Counted from the first letter of the stretch, positions 8,416 through 18,992 are shown. The stretch: 64,000 bases of DNA from Pseudomonas sp. SCB32 (GCF_009189165.1 NZ_CP045118.1:4092001-4156000), one strand, 5' to 3'. A program made the numbers and translations. The notes: generated by a model from the letters alone, not told the origin.

Positions 8416-9747
8416 ATGTATGCCATTATCGGCGCGGGTCCGGCCGGCCTTGCCGCCGCCCGCCAACTGCAGAAGTACGGCATCCCCTTCACCGGATTCG
8501 AATTGCACGGCAACGTCGGTGGGCTATGGGACATCGACAATCCGCACAGCACGCTTTATCACTCCGCTCACCTGATTTCCTCCAAGGGCACGACCCAGTT
8601 CGACGACTTCCCCATGGACATGGATGTCCCCCCTTATCCGCACCACACCCAGGTACTGCGCTACCTTCACGCCTACGCCCAGCACTACGGCCTGCACACC
8701 CACTACCGCTTCAACACCCGGGTCACCGCCCTGCTCCGCCAGGAGCGCGGCTGGCGGCTGCGCTGCGAGCACAACGGCGAAGTGCATGAGGGGCTTTTCG
8801 ATGGCGTGCTGATCGCCAACGGCACCCTGCACATGCCCAACCGGCCGGAGCTGCCCGGCGAGTTCAGCGGCGAAATCCTCCACGCCAGCCAGTACCGCGA
8901 TGCCGACTGCTTCGCCGGCAAGCGCGTGCTGATCATCGGCTGCGGCAACTCCGCCTGTGACATCGCGGTGGACGCCGTGCATCGCGCACGCTCGGTGGAC
9001 CTCTCGGTGCGACGTGGCTACCACTTCCTGCCCAAGTTCTGCATGGGTCGGCCGATCGACACCTTCGGCAGCCTGGTCCGCCTGCCGCGTCCGCTCAAGC
9101 AGCGGCTCGATGCGGCGTTGCTGCGCCTGCTGATCGGACGCCCGTCGGACTATGGCCTGCCCGATCCCGACCACCGCCTGTACGAATCGCACCCGGTGGT
9201 GAACTCGCTGGTGCTGCATCACCTCGCCCACGGCGACATCCGCGCCCGCCGCGATGTGCGCAGCCTGGAGGGTCAGCGCGTGGTGTTCAGCGATGGCGAG
9301 CGCCAGGAGTACGACCTGATCCTGCTCGCCACCGGCTACCACCTGGACTACCCCTTCATCGACCGCGGGCTGCTCAACTGGCCCCGCGACTGCGCCGCAC
9401 CGCAGCTGTACCTCAACGCCTTCCACCCGCAGTACGACGACCTGTTCATCCTCGGCATGCTGGAAGCCTCGGGCCTGGGCTGGCAGGGGCGTGCCGAACA
9501 GGCCGAGCTGGTTGCCCTGTACATCCGCCAGCTGGCGGCGGGCAACCCGGCCGCCGAGCGCTTCCGCCAGGTGAAGCGAATGCTCGCCGGGCAACGCATC
9601 GACGGCGGCTACCAGTACCTGCCACTGGAACGCATGGCCCACTACGTGGACAAGGACAGCTATCGGCGCAGCGTGCGCGAGCACATCGCCGAGCTGCGCC
9701 GCGACCTGCCACGCACCGCCCCGCTGCAACCGCTGCCGGCGCACTGA
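8416..9747 (+). CDS. Flavin-containing monooxygenase (class B flavoprotein)
   Basis: This 443-residue enzyme has an N-terminal FAD-binding GAGPAG at 6-11, then GGLWD, and a second dinucleotide site GCGNSACD for NADPH. Between them, FSGEILHASQY fits the FMO fingerprint FxGxxxHxxxY rather than the Baeyer-Villiger form ending in W. It therefore probably oxygenates a soft nucleophile (N or S) or a related substrate using NADPH and O2. A GAGG ribosome site precedes the ATG. The gene is divergent from the SpeE-like gene. Its stop codon directly abuts a 245-bp repeat element. The physiological substrate is not evident. Confidence 0.85.
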   Translation: MYAIIGAGPAGLAAARQLQKYGIPFTGFELHGNVGGLWDIDNPHSTLYHSAHLISSKGTTQFDDFPMDMDVPPYPHHTQVLRYLHAYAQHYGLHTHYRFNTRVTALLRQERGWRLRCEHNGEVHEGLFDGVLIANGTLHMPNRPELPGEFSGEILHASQYRDADCFAGKRVLIIGCGNSACDIAVDAVHRARSVDLSVRRGYHFLPKFCMGRPIDTFGSLVRLPRPLKQRLDAALLRLLIGRPSDYGLPDPDHRLYESHPVVNSLVLHHLAHGDIRARRDVRSLEGQRVVFSDGERQEYDLILLATGYHLDYPFIDRGLLNWPRDCAAPQLYLNAFHPQYDDLFILGMLEASGLGWQGRAEQAELVALYIRQLAAGNPAAERFRQVKRMLAGQRIDGGYQYLPLERMAHYVDKDSYRRSVREHIAELRRDLPRTAPLQPLPAH

Positions 9748-11410
<1,663 letters not shown>

Positions 11411-11541
11411 TTCCGACAAGGCCGCCGGATAAATCCCAAACCTCCTTCCTTCGATTGTCCTCCGCGAGGGCGCCTACCTAGAGTGGCCGCCCTTCGTGCG
11501 CCCCGCACACCGGATCATCCGTCAATCCCAGGAAGACCTCG

Positions 11542-12303
11542 ATGTACCTGCACCGCTCCCTCCTCGCCCTGCTCATCGGCGCCAGCGCCGCGCTTTCCGG
11601 CTGCCAGAACATGTCCACCGACGGCCTCGTGCAGTCGGGCCTTATGGCGATGAAAGCCGCCACTTTGAGTGACGCCGAAATCAAGCAGGTGGCCGACGAA
11701 GCCTGCGCCAAGATGGACTCCGAGGCGCAGATTGCCCCGGCCTCCAGCCCCTACACCCAGCGCCTGGACAAGATCGCCGCCGCCCTGGGCAACCCGCTGA
11801 CCGGCACCTCGATCGACTACAAGGTCTACATCGCCAAGGACATCAACGCCTTTGCCATGGCCAACGGCTGCGTCCGCGTGTATTCCGGCCTGATGGACCT
11901 GATGAACGACAACGAGGTGGAAGGCGTGCTCGGCCATGAGATCGGCCACGTCGCCCTCGGACACGTGAAGAAGGCTACCCAGACCGCTTACGCCGCTGCC
12001 GCCGCGCGCACCGCTGCAGCCTCCACGGGCAATAACGCCGTTGCCGCCCTGTCGCAGTCACAGCTGGGTGAAATCGGTGAAGCGCTGATCAACGCGCAGT
12101 TCTCGCAGTCCCAGGAGTCGGCGGCCGACGATTACTCCTTCGACCTGCTGAAGCAGCGCGGCATCCCGCTCGAAGGTCTGGCCAGCGCATTCGACAAGCT
12201 GGCCAAGCTGAACGGTGGCGCCGATAGCAGCATGTTCGACTCCCACCCTGGCGCCCAGCAGCGCGCGGATCACATCCGCCAGCGCATCGCCAGCGGCAAG
12301 TGA
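11542..12303 (+). CDS. M48-family zinc metalloprotease lipoprotein (YggG/LoiP-like)
   Basis: The 253-residue protein has a lipoprotein signal with lipobox LSGC (Cys21). The zinc protease motif HEIGH lies at 132-136 and a third ligand Glu192 in SQSQESAADDY. This is the M48C layout of membrane-associated quality-control proteases such as LoiP/YggG, which act on outer-membrane or periplasmic proteins. The mature protein begins CQN, which suggests outer-membrane retention. It stands alone, followed by a convergent gene 36 bases away. Confidence 0.85.
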   Translation: MYLHRSLLALLIGASAALSGCQNMSTDGLVQSGLMAMKAATLSDAEIKQVADEACAKMDSEAQIAPASSPYTQRLDKIAAALGNPLTGTSIDYKVYIAKDINAFAMANGCVRVYSGLMDLMNDNEVEGVLGHEIGHVALGHVKKATQTAYAAAAARTAAASTGNNAVAALSQSQLGEIGEALINAQFSQSQESAADDYSFDLLKQRGIPLEGLASAFDKLAKLNGGADSSMFDSHPGAQQRADHIRQRIASGK

Positions 12304-12339
12304 TGTCCCGGCGAGCCTCCTTGCGAGGCTCATCCTCTT

Positions 12340-13560
12340 TCACACCTCAGCCAGCAGTGCCTGCAAGCGCACGCCCAACGGCCGCCGACAGTTCACTTCC
12401 ACACGCTCCAGCCCCAGCCAGGTCGCCATCTCGTCGAGTTGCTGTGCCAATGCGATCCAACCCTCCTCACCCGGCCCCTTCGGCTCTTCATGGACGGCAT
12501 GCACCATGAGTTTTCCCGCCGCGCGATCGGAGCGCAGGTCGACCCGCGCCGCCAGGTGCTCGTCGAACAGGAAGGGCAGCACGTAGTAGCCGTAGACGCG
12601 TTTGTGCTGCGGCGTGTAGATCTCCAGACGATAGCGAAAGTCGAACAGGCGCTCGGTACGTGCGCGCTCCCAAACCAGCGAGTCGAAGGGTGAAAGCAAG
12701 GCGCTGGCGCGCACCTTGCGCGGAATGACCGCATCGGCCAGGCAGTAACCCGGCGCCTGCCAATCCTGCACCTGCACCGCCAACAAATCGCCCGCCTCCA
12801 CCAGCTCGGCCAGGCGCGCCTTGCTGTCGGCTGGCTCCAAGCGGAAGTAATCGCGCAGGTCCTTCTCGGTGGCAACGCCCAACGCCTGCGCCGAATGCAG
12901 CAGCAACCGGCGCTGCGCCTCGGTCTCCCCGAGGTCGGGTTGATCGAGGACGGCGGGTGGCAGAACCCGCTCCGGCAGATCGTAAAGCCGCTCGAATCCA
13001 CGGCGTCCGGCCACCGTCACTTCACCTGCGGCGAACAGCCATTCCAGCGCGTGCTTCTCATCGCTCCAGTCCCACCAGGGCCCGGCGCGTTCCTCGCGGG
13101 TATTCAGGCTGCCGGCCCCCAGCGCGCCCTGCTCGCGCACAGCGTTCAGCACGCGCTGGATCACCGGCTGCTGCTCACGACCGAAGCGTGCCAGTTGCTG
13201 GTAGATGCCACGGCCATCGGCGGCGCGACGCATGCGCCAGCGCATCAGTGGATAGAGCTCCAGTGGCAGGAGCGAAGCCTCGTGCCCCCAGTACTCGAAC
13301 AGGCGCCGGTGCCGCCCGGAACTCCAGGCCGCCTCTTCCAGCAGGGTCGGCGAGTAGTTGCCCAGGCGCGAGAACAGAGGCAGGTAATGCGAGCGCACCA
13401 GCGCATTCACCGAGTCGATCTGCAGTACGCCCAGGCGCTCCAGCAGGCCGCGCACATGGCGGCGCTGGACTTCCCCATTCGGCCTGCGCAGGGTGAAGCC
13501 CTGGGCGGCCAGGGCCAGGCGGCGGGCTTGCTTGAGGGACAGCGTGTCGGCAATCGGCAT
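12340..13560 (-). CDS. YcaQ/AlkX-type winged-helix DNA glycosylase (HTH_42 family)
   Basis: The 406-residue protein belongs to the family of E. coli YcaQ (AlkX), a glycosylase that unhooks DNA interstrand crosslinks. The catalytic Q-x-D motif appears as Q47-I48-D49 in LGVLQIDSVN. Conserved blocks ALEWLFAAGEV, SPFDSLVWERAR and YGYYVLPFL follow. The frame opens at 13602, but the ATG at 13560 has a TGGAG site about 8 bases upstream and a normal N-terminus. Repair of alkylation or crosslink damage is inferred from family only. Confidence 0.8.
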   Translation of the reverse strand: MPIADTLSLKQARRLALAAQGFTLRRPNGEVQRRHVRGLLERLGVLQIDSVNALVRSHYLPLFSRLGNYSPTLLEEAAWSSGRHRRLFEYWGHEASLLPLELYPLMRWRMRRAADGRGIYQQLARFGREQQPVIQRVLNAVREQGALGAGSLNTREERAGPWWDWSDEKHALEWLFAAGEVTVAGRRGFERLYDLPERVLPPAVLDQPDLGETEAQRRLLLHSAQALGVATEKDLRDYFRLEPADSKARLAELVEAGDLLAVQVQDWQAPGYCLADAVIPRKVRASALLSPFDSLVWERARTERLFDFRYRLEIYTPQHKRVYGYYVLPFLFDEHLAARVDLRSDRAAGKLMVHAVHEEPKGPGEEGWIALAQQLDEMATWLGLERVEVNCRRPLGVRLQALLAEV

Positions 13561-13620
13561 CGGTGCACTCCAGGACTGAAGAGCCCTAGAGCCTAGCGCC
13601 AAAAACGCGGGCTGACCGCA

Positions 13621-14091
13621 TCAGGCCGGTTCGCCAACGCGCTCGGGTATCGGAAATGGCCGGGCAAAGGTGAAAACCTCCGGCGACGCCCCCTGCGCCT
13701 GCAACAGCTCCAGCTTTCGCCGCGCCATCAGCACATCGGGCAACTCTCCTTGCGGCAGCCACCACAACGCCAGGCTCGGCGTCGGCAGCCTCTCCATCCA
13801 GTCGCGCTTCTGGCGCAACACGGCCAGGTGCTCGCCGCCGTAAACATACTCGCGCAGCGCCTCGACGGACTCCCATACCGACAGGTTGACGATGATCAGC
13901 GGGTCGTCGAATGCGCGGATGGCCGTGGCATCGCCTTCATCCGTCTGCAGGCGCCAGACGAACCCGGAGCTGGCCTCGGCCAGCCGGTTGATGTGATCCA
14001 GCTGATCGACGAAGCCTTTCATCACGGGGTGATCCAGCGGCGCGCGGGCCTTGGCGATATTGACCTGGGCGAGATGGTAGTGCGAAGACAT
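13621..14091 (-). CDS. DUF3291 domain protein (dimeric alpha-beta barrel fold)
   Basis: This 156-residue conserved protein starts MSSHYHLAQVNIAKARAPLD and has the DUF3291 core: FVWRLQTDEGDATAIR, then VNLSVWESVEALREYVY and WWLPQGELP. The fold is related to antibiotic-biosynthesis monooxygenase-like ferredoxin barrels, but no enzyme activity is established. A TTG start further upstream at 14109 is possible. The ATG at 14091 is preferred because it gives the usual N-terminus. It is downstream of a DUF1127 gene on the same strand and may share its transcript. Confidence 0.75.
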   Translation of the reverse strand: MSSHYHLAQVNIAKARAPLDHPVMKGFVDQLDHINRLAEASSGFVWRLQTDEGDATAIRAFDDPLIIVNLSVWESVEALREYVYGGEHLAVLRQKRDWMERLPTPSLALWWLPQGELPDVLMARRKLELLQAQGASPEVFTFARPFPIPERVGEPA

Positions 14092-14165
14092 GGGGGCATT
14101 CCCTGGCAAAGTGATTTATCCCGTACAACGGCGGGCGACACGATCTCGCGTGCCGCCCGTGCGGA

Positions 14166-14396
14166 TTAACGCCTCAGATGATCGACCCAGAACGGACGCT
14201 CGATTTCCTCCTGGATGTCGGCACGGCTCAGACCGATATCCTTGAGCGCCTCATCGCTCATGCTGGCCAGCAGACTGCGCTGGCGAGCCAGTTCGTGCCA
14301 ATGCAATACGCGCTTCAGGGCACGTTGCCATAGTGGCGCGGCCGGCGCCTTGTGGGCGTGATAGGACATCGATACGAAACCCAGTTGACCTTTCAT
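14166..14396 (-). CDS. DUF1127 (YjiS-like) small protein
   Basis: The 76-residue protein ends with the DUF1127 signature: a basic amphipathic helix, then LASMSDEALKDIGLSRADIQEEI. Some small Arg-rich DUF1127 proteins in other bacteria affect phosphate, carbon or RNA metabolism, but no role is known for this one. The gene is divergent from a LysR regulator with about 100 bases between starts, so it is a candidate regulatory target. Confidence 0.8.
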   Translation of the reverse strand: MKGQLGFVSMSYHAHKAPAAPLWQRALKRVLHWHELARQRSLLASMSDEALKDIGLSRADIQEEIERPFWVDHLRR

Positions 14397-14493
14397 CGTG
14401 AATCCCTCCGTGTGGGCCTGGATGCAGTCTCACTCCGGGGATAAGATCAATCCAACGAATCATTCTTATGCGACCCATCTCGGAGATTGATGA

Positions 14494-15345
14494 ATGAGCA
14501 GCTTCCCCAGTATCGACAGCGAACTGCTGCGCACCTTCGTCGCCATCGCCGATCACGGCGGCTTCACCCGCGCCGCCGAGGTGGTCAACCGCACCCAGTC
14601 GGCGGTGAGCATGCAGATGAAGCGCCTGGAAGAGGACGTGCTGGAGCGCGCGCTGTTCGAGCGCGATGGACGCCAGGTGCGCCTGACGCCGGAGGGCCAG
14701 GTCTTGCTGGGCTTTGCCCGGCGCATCCTTCGGCTGCAAGGCGAGGTGTTCAACACCTTCCGCCAGCCGCACATGGTCGGCGCGGTCAAGATCGGCACGC
14801 CGGACGATTACGTGATGCGCTTCCTGCCGGAGATTCTGTCGCGCTTCGCCGAGGCCTATCCGCTGGTCCAGGTGGAAGTGCACTGCGAATCCTCGGCGCA
14901 ACTGCTGCTGCGCAATGACCTGGACCTGTCCATCGTGACCCGCGAACCGGGCACCGAGATCGGCCAGTTGCTGCGCCAGGAACCCTTCGTCTGGATGGCC
15001 GCGGAGAGCTTCTGCCCGCAGGACCAGCGCCCGCTGCCGCTGGCGATGTTCAACACCGCCTGCTTCTGCCGCGCCTGGGCCTGCAATGCGCTGGAAGCCA
15101 TGGAAGTGGACTACCGCATCGCCTACAGCAGCCCGAGCCTGTCGGCGCTGTTCGCGGTGGCCAGCGCGGGCCTGGCTGTGACCGCACAGCTGCGCAGCCT
15201 GCTCACCGGCAACCTGCGCATCCTCGGCGAAGAGGAAGGGCTGCCGCAATTGCCCAACGCCAGCATCGTCCTGCTGCGCGGGTCGAAGATGACACCGGTC
15301 ACCGACAAGCTGGCGGAGTACATCGTCGAAGGCTTCCGCGCCTGA
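14494..15345 (+). CDS. LysR-family transcriptional regulator
   Basis: The 283-residue protein has an N-terminal winged helix-turn-helix (ELLRTFVAIADHGGFTRAAE, then SAVSMQMKRLEEDV) and a LysR substrate-binding domain starting near VGAVKIGTPDDYVMRFLP. It is divergent from the DUF1127 gene, the usual place for a LysR target. The ATG at 14494 has GGAG about 9 bases upstream. The effector is unknown. From memory it sits where PA2846 lies. Confidence 0.85.
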   Translation: MSSFPSIDSELLRTFVAIADHGGFTRAAEVVNRTQSAVSMQMKRLEEDVLERALFERDGRQVRLTPEGQVLLGFARRILRLQGEVFNTFRQPHMVGAVKIGTPDDYVMRFLPEILSRFAEAYPLVQVEVHCESSAQLLLRNDLDLSIVTREPGTEIGQLLRQEPFVWMAAESFCPQDQRPLPLAMFNTACFCRAWACNALEAMEVDYRIAYSSPSLSALFAVASAGLAVTAQLRSLLTGNLRILGEEEGLPQLPNASIVLLRGSKMTPVTDKLAEYIVEGFRA

Positions 15346-15409
15346 CGGAAGGTCCAGATCGCATCCACAGCCAGGAATCAGCAGGGACGCTGTTCATCAA
15401 ATAACCATC

Positions 15410-15426
15410 GCGCTAAATTAATGCGC
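15410..15426. promoter_or_regulatory. Candidate OhrR operator upstream of ohrR
   Basis: GCGCTAAATTAATGCGC is an imperfect palindrome lying 66 bases before the ohrR ATG. Its core GCGC...TAAATTAA recurs upstream of ohr at 16000-16015. OhrR proteins bind AT-rich palindromes near their own gene and ohr, so the shared sequence is the best operator candidate. Confidence 0.5.
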
Positions 15427-15491
15427 AATTACCTGTCCATCCCGGACGCTCACCCAGGGCATCTGCCCAGGCGTCTACCCAGGAGACTGCG

Positions 15492-15941
15492 ATGGCCCAG
15501 CCAGACCCGACCTGCGAAGCCCTCAAGCTCGACAACCAGCTGTGCTTTGCCCTCTATTCCACCTCCCTGCAGATGACCAAGGTCTACAAACCCCTGCTGC
15601 AGGAGCTTGGCCTCACCTACCCGCAATACATCGCCATGCTGGTGCTCTGGGAGGGCGACGGTATCACCGTTGGCGAGATCAGCGCGCGGATGCTCACCGA
15701 CCCCGGCTCCCTCACTCCCCTGCTCAAGCGCCTGGAGGCCGAAGGGCTGATCACCCGCACCCGCAGCCAGGCCGACGAGCGCGTGGTGCAGCTGCGCCTG
15801 ACCGACAAAGGCCGCGAGCTGCGCCGACAAGCGGAGAGCATTCCGGGCTGCATCCTCGCCAGCAGCCGTCTAACGTTGGAAAAGCTCCAGCGCCTTCAGC
15901 GGGAACTGGTGGAGCTGCGCGAACAGCTGCAAGGCCCGTAA
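15492..15941 (+). CDS. ohrR: OhrR, MarR-family organic hydroperoxide sensor-repressor
   Basis: The 149-residue MarR-type repressor carries the redox-sensing cysteine Cys18 in LDNQLCFALYS. A second cysteine at position 120 fits the two-cysteine OhrR class. The winged helix covers about 50-105 (ITVGEISARMLTD, LTPLLKRLEAEGLITR, RSQADERVVQ). Oxidation of the reactive Cys by organic hydroperoxides releases the repressor from the ohr promoter. It precedes ohr in the same direction, with a 146-base gap that carries a second operator candidate. GGAG sits about 8 bases before the ATG. Confidence 0.95.
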   Translation: MAQPDPTCEALKLDNQLCFALYSTSLQMTKVYKPLLQELGLTYPQYIAMLVLWEGDGITVGEISARMLTDPGSLTPLLKRLEAEGLITRTRSQADERVVQLRLTDKGRELRRQAESIPGCILASSRLTLEKLQRLQRELVELREQLQGP

Positions 15942-15999
15942 TCCGGGCTTATGCCTGATCGCACCGTTCTTTAGTCCGAAATCTTCCGAAATTTATCTT

Positions 16000-16015
16000 G
16001 CGCACTAAATTAAAT
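16000..16015. promoter_or_regulatory. Candidate OhrR operator upstream of ohr
   Basis: GCGCACTAAATTAAAT lies 72 bases before the ohr ATG and shares the GCGC...TAAATTAA core with the site before ohrR. The overlap of its AT-rich core with a likely promoter fits steric repression. Confidence 0.5.
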
Positions 16016-16087
16016 AGAACTAACTTACACCTCACGCACTACTTAGCGCACAAGATATTAACCAGCAAGACAATCGGAGACACCATC

Positions 16088-16516
16088 ATGCAAGCCATCA
16101 AAGCCCTCTACACCGCCACCGCTACCGCCACCGGAGGCCGTGACGGTCGCGCCATTTCCTCGGACGGCATCCTCGACGTGAAACTGAGCACCCCACGCGA
16201 ACTGGGCGGCCAGGGCGGCGAAGCCACCAACCCGGAACAACTGTTCGCTGCTGGCTACTCCGCGTGCTTCATCGGCGCGATCAAGTTCGTCGCCAGCCAG
16301 AGCAAGAAGCAGGTCCCGGCTGACGCCTCGATCACTGGCAAGGTCGGCATCGGCCAGATCCCGGGCGGGTTCGGCCTGGAAGTGGAACTGAACATCAACC
16401 TGCCGGGCCTGGACCTGGCCGAGGCCCAGGACCTGGTCGCCAAGGCCCACCAGGTCTGCCCCTACTCCAACGCCACCCGCGGCAACATCGACGTACGCCT
16501 GAACGTGAGCGTCTGA
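16088..16516 (+). CDS. ohr: Ohr, organic hydroperoxide peroxidase
   Basis: This 142-residue thiol peroxidase reduces fatty-acid and other organic hydroperoxides. The two catalytic cysteines are at the expected positions: Cys60 in GYSACFIGA and Cys124 in [12 protein letters not shown]. An open frame extends upstream to 15998, but the ATG at 16088 has a CGGAG site 8 bases before it and yields the canonical [18 protein letters not shown]-terminus. It is probably controlled by OhrR through the upstream site. A terminator follows directly. Confidence 0.97.
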   Translation: MQAIKALYTATATATGGRDGRAISSDGILDVKLSTPRELGGQGGEATNPEQLFAAGYSACFIGAIKFVASQSKKQVPADASITGKVGIGQIPGGFGLEVELNINLPGLDLAEAQDLVAKAHQVCPYSNATRGNIDVRLNVSV

Positions 16517-16544
16517 CAGGTCGGATTGGTAAACGGCAGAAACG

Positions 16545-16572
16545 AAAAAGCCCGGCATCAGCCGGGCTTTTT
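16545..16572. terminator. Bidirectional terminator between ohr and efp
   Basis: AAAAAGCCCGGC, an ATCA loop, then GCCGGGCTTTTT. The symmetric A/T tracts serve both convergent genes. Confidence 0.9.
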
Positions 16573-16589
16573 CTTGTCTCGGTTCAGGC

Positions 16590-17156
16590 TCAGGCCTTGA
16601 CGCGGGACTTGTACTCGCCAGTGCGGGTATCGATTTCGATCGAGTCGCCGATTTCGCAGAAGGCGGAAACCTGGACTTCAGCACCGTTCTTCAGGCGAGC
16701 GGTCTTCATCACTTTACCGGAGGTGTCGCCACGGACAGCCGGCTCGGTGTAGACGATTTCGCGAACGATGGTGGTCGGCAGTTCAACGGAGATGACTTTC
16801 TCGTTGTAGAAGACCGCTTCGCAGACGTCGGTCATGCCGTCTTCGATGAAGGTCAGCACGCCTTCCAGATCGTCTTTCTCGATCTCGTACTGGTTGAACT
16901 CGGTGTCCATGAAGACATACAGCGGGTCCGCGAAGTAGGAGTAGGTCACTTCCTTGCGATCGAGGATGATCGGCTCCAGCTTGTCGTCGGCCTTGAACAC
17001 GGTCTCGGTGCCGGCACCGGTCAGCAGGTTCTTCAGCTTCATCTTGACGACCGCGGAGTTACGGCCGGATTTGTTGAACTCGGCCTTCTGGATGACCCAG
17101 GGGGCGCCATTGATGTTGGCAACCTGGCCAGCGCGGAACTCTTGTGCGGTTTTCAT
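16590..17156 (-). CDS. efp: Translation elongation factor P
   Basis: This 188-residue EF-P relieves ribosome stalling at consecutive prolines. The tip of domain I reads NKSGRNSA with Arg at position 32, the residue that is rhamnosylated by EarP in Pseudomonas, in place of the Lys modified by EpmA in E. coli. The start at 17156 (MKTAQEF) is canonical; the frame opens nine codons earlier. earP lies immediately upstream on the same strand, 42 bases away. The gene pair is thus a self-contained substrate and modifying enzyme. Confidence 0.97.
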   Translation of the reverse strand: MKTAQEFRAGQVANINGAPWVIQKAEFNKSGRNSAVVKMKLKNLLTGAGTETVFKADDKLEPIILDRKEVTYSYFADPLYVFMDTEFNQYEIEKDDLEGVLTFIEDGMTDVCEAVFYNEKVISVELPTTIVREIVYTEPAVRGDTSGKVMKTARLKNGAEVQVSAFCEIGDSIEIDTRTGEYKSRVKA

Positions 17157-17198
17157 ACGATTATCCGATTGGATTGGAGACAAAAAACAGGGGCCATA

Positions 17199-18326
17199 TC
17201 ATAGCCAATTTGTATAAAAACACACCAGCCCCGCCGCAAGATCGGTTTGTTCGGTCAGACGCCGCTGCCAATTTCCAATCCACGCCGACCACTCCGGCAG
17301 CCTTACCTCCAGCCTGCGCCAGGCCTCGCCAACCTCGCCGCGCCCATTCCAGGCCAGCCAGAAATCGCTCAGCGCCTCGCCCAGTGCATCGTCCATGCCC
17401 TCGGTGAACAGCGCCAGAAACGCCTCCAGCTTTTCCAGATGGATGTCTTCGTCCTGCTGGTAGATGTGCCAGAGGAAGGGACGCCCCGCCCATTGCGCGC
17501 GGACGAAGGAGTCCTCGCCACGCACCGCGTTGATGTCGCAGCTCCACAGCAACGGGTCGTAATCCTCCTGGCGGACGAACGGCAGCACTTGTACGCGCAG
17601 CGCGCCGCGCTCGCAGCCCTGCCCTACCCCCAGCAGTTGCTGCGCCCAGTGCTGGACGTCGCCCAGCACCCGACCTTCAGGCACCAGCAGCAGGGTTGGC
17701 GTCACGCCCTTGGCCAGAACATCCAGCCAGCTGGCCAACCCGGGGTTCTCATAGGCGAACAGGGAAATACGCCGCTCCCCGCCGCGCACCTGTACGCCGA
17801 GGCTTTCGAGGAAGCGGGCGCTATTGCCGGGGTCCGCCTGGAAGGCATCCCGACGCCGGATCAGATCGCCTTCGCGCAGCAGCCCTCCGGTGAGCGGCGT
17901 GAAGCCGGGGAAATAGAAGTACTTCTGCAGGCCGTTGGGCTGCAGCGACGGCAGGCCATGGCAGGACTCCACCCAGGGCTCGGCACTGAGGTATTCGAGG
18001 TTCAGCCACAACGAAGGCTTCGTCCGCCGGGCCATCGCTTCTATATAGGCAGGCGGCATGGCACAGGCGAAGGCCTCGATCACCACATCCGCCGCATCGG
18101 TATCGGGCCAGGCTTGCGGCCAATGCCGAACGTCCACGCCGGACTGCTGCTGCGATTGTGCCTGCACATCGGCCTGGGGGCAGATGCGCACGAAGGCGGC
18201 AAGGTCATCCACCCACAGGCGCACCGCTTGCCCGTGCTCGGTCGCCAACTGGCGAGCCAGGCGCCAGGTAACGCCGATGTCACCGTAGTTGTCGACTACG
18301 CTGCAGAAGATGTCCCAGCTCGCCAT
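17199..18326 (-). CDS. earP: EF-P arginine rhamnosyltransferase EarP
   Basis: The 375-residue inverting glycosyltransferase (DUF2331, GT-B fold) transfers rhamnose from dTDP-rhamnose to Arg32 of EF-P. Family marks are the N-terminal WDIFCSVVDNYGDIGVTWRLA, including the catalytic Asp, and the C-terminal nucleotide-sugar site RGEDSFVRAQWAGRPF. It is full length and lies directly upstream of efp on the same strand, as in other pseudomonads. The start at 18326 follows family convention. Confidence 0.95.
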   Translation of the reverse strand: MASWDIFCSVVDNYGDIGVTWRLARQLATEHGQAVRLWVDDLAAFVRICPQADVQAQSQQQSGVDVRHWPQAWPDTDAADVVIEAFACAMPPAYIEAMARRTKPSLWLNLEYLSAEPWVESCHGLPSLQPNGLQKYFYFPGFTPLTGGLLREGDLIRRRDAFQADPGNSARFLESLGVQVRGGERRISLFAYENPGLASWLDVLAKGVTPTLLLVPEGRVLGDVQHWAQQLLGVGQGCERGALRVQVLPFVRQEDYDPLLWSCDINAVRGEDSFVRAQWAGRPFLWHIYQQDEDIHLEKLEAFLALFTEGMDDALGEALSDFWLAWNGRGEVGEAWRRLEVRLPEWSAWIGNWQRRLTEQTDLAAGLVCFYTNWL

Positions 18327-18490
18327 ACGCCCGCACCCAGCACTTTAGAAGGCGCCAGTGTAGCCGCGATCCGGCCTTTCCTCCTTAAGCCGATGAATCC
18401 GTTGGAAAAAATTTTCAAAAAACATTTGCCAACAGGGAACGCTTTGAGTAAAGTGCGCGCCTCGACAGACACAGCGCTGTCGAGAAATCT

Positions 18491-18580
18491 GGTGAGGTGT
18501 CCGAGCGGTTGAAGGAGCACGCCTGGAAAGTGTGTATACGAGAAATCGTATCGAGGGTTCGAATCCCTCCCTCACCGCCA
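18491..18580 (+). tRNA. tRNA-Ser(GGA)
   Basis: A 90-base tRNA with acceptor stem GGTGAGG paired to CCTCACC, discriminator G and an encoded CCA. The anticodon stem CACGC/GTGTG closes the loop CTGGAAA, giving anticodon GGA for UCC/UCU. The long variable arm (ATACGA...TCGTAT) is the class II arm of tRNA-Ser. The T arm has GGTTCGAATCC. It lies between the divergent earP start and a terminator. Confidence 0.97.
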
Positions 18581-18587
18581 GATCATG

Positions 18588-18621
18588 AAAAAGCCCGGCT
18601 AAGCAATTAGCCGGGCTTTTT
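18588..18621 (+). terminator. Intrinsic terminator after tRNA-Ser
   Basis: AAAAAGCCCGGCTAA, a GCAA loop, then TTAGCCGGGCTTTTT: a perfect 15-base arm pair starting eight bases after the tRNA. Confidence 0.9.
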
Positions 18622-18992
18622 CGTTATGGCGTCACACTATTTCCCCGCATGCCCGCTCTTGCAAGTTGCCACTTCCACAAATGCACGATGGCAATTAAAC
18701 AGCTGTTCGACTATAGACGACAGCCATCTGCCAGGCAGGTTCCCCGCCCCCCCCTGGAAACCTCCCCCCTCTCCCACTGACACTCTCTGGAAACACTCCT
18801 TTGCCAGATTGGACAGTTTTTGCCCAAATCCGCCTCGAGCAACTGCAAATATCGGGCTAACATGAAAAAAAAGTGCCGTACTTGCGTCCAGTCAGTTTAC
18901 TTACTACAAGTAATGAGTACTATGTAGTCCGGCTAATTTCCCAGTCATGGGAGATTGCTTTTAATGGAAATGTCCACCTTAAGGGGAACACG
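18622..18992 (+). other. Long non-coding region upstream of oprI
   Basis: This 371-base stretch has lower GC than its surroundings and no convincing gene. Its right half must hold the strong oprI promoter. Two weak open frames here have no recognisable features. A small RNA cannot be excluded but none is recognised. Confidence 0.5.
18896..18923 (+). promoter_or_regulatory. Candidate sigma-70 promoter for oprI
   Basis: TTTACT and TACTAT are separated by 16 bases, placing a likely transcript start about 60 bases before the oprI ATG. This is a pattern match only. Confidence 0.35.

Noticed and set aside
13745..14169. Plus-strand frame opposite the DUF3291 gene
   Set aside because: The minus-strand product has a recognisable domain; the plus frame has none.
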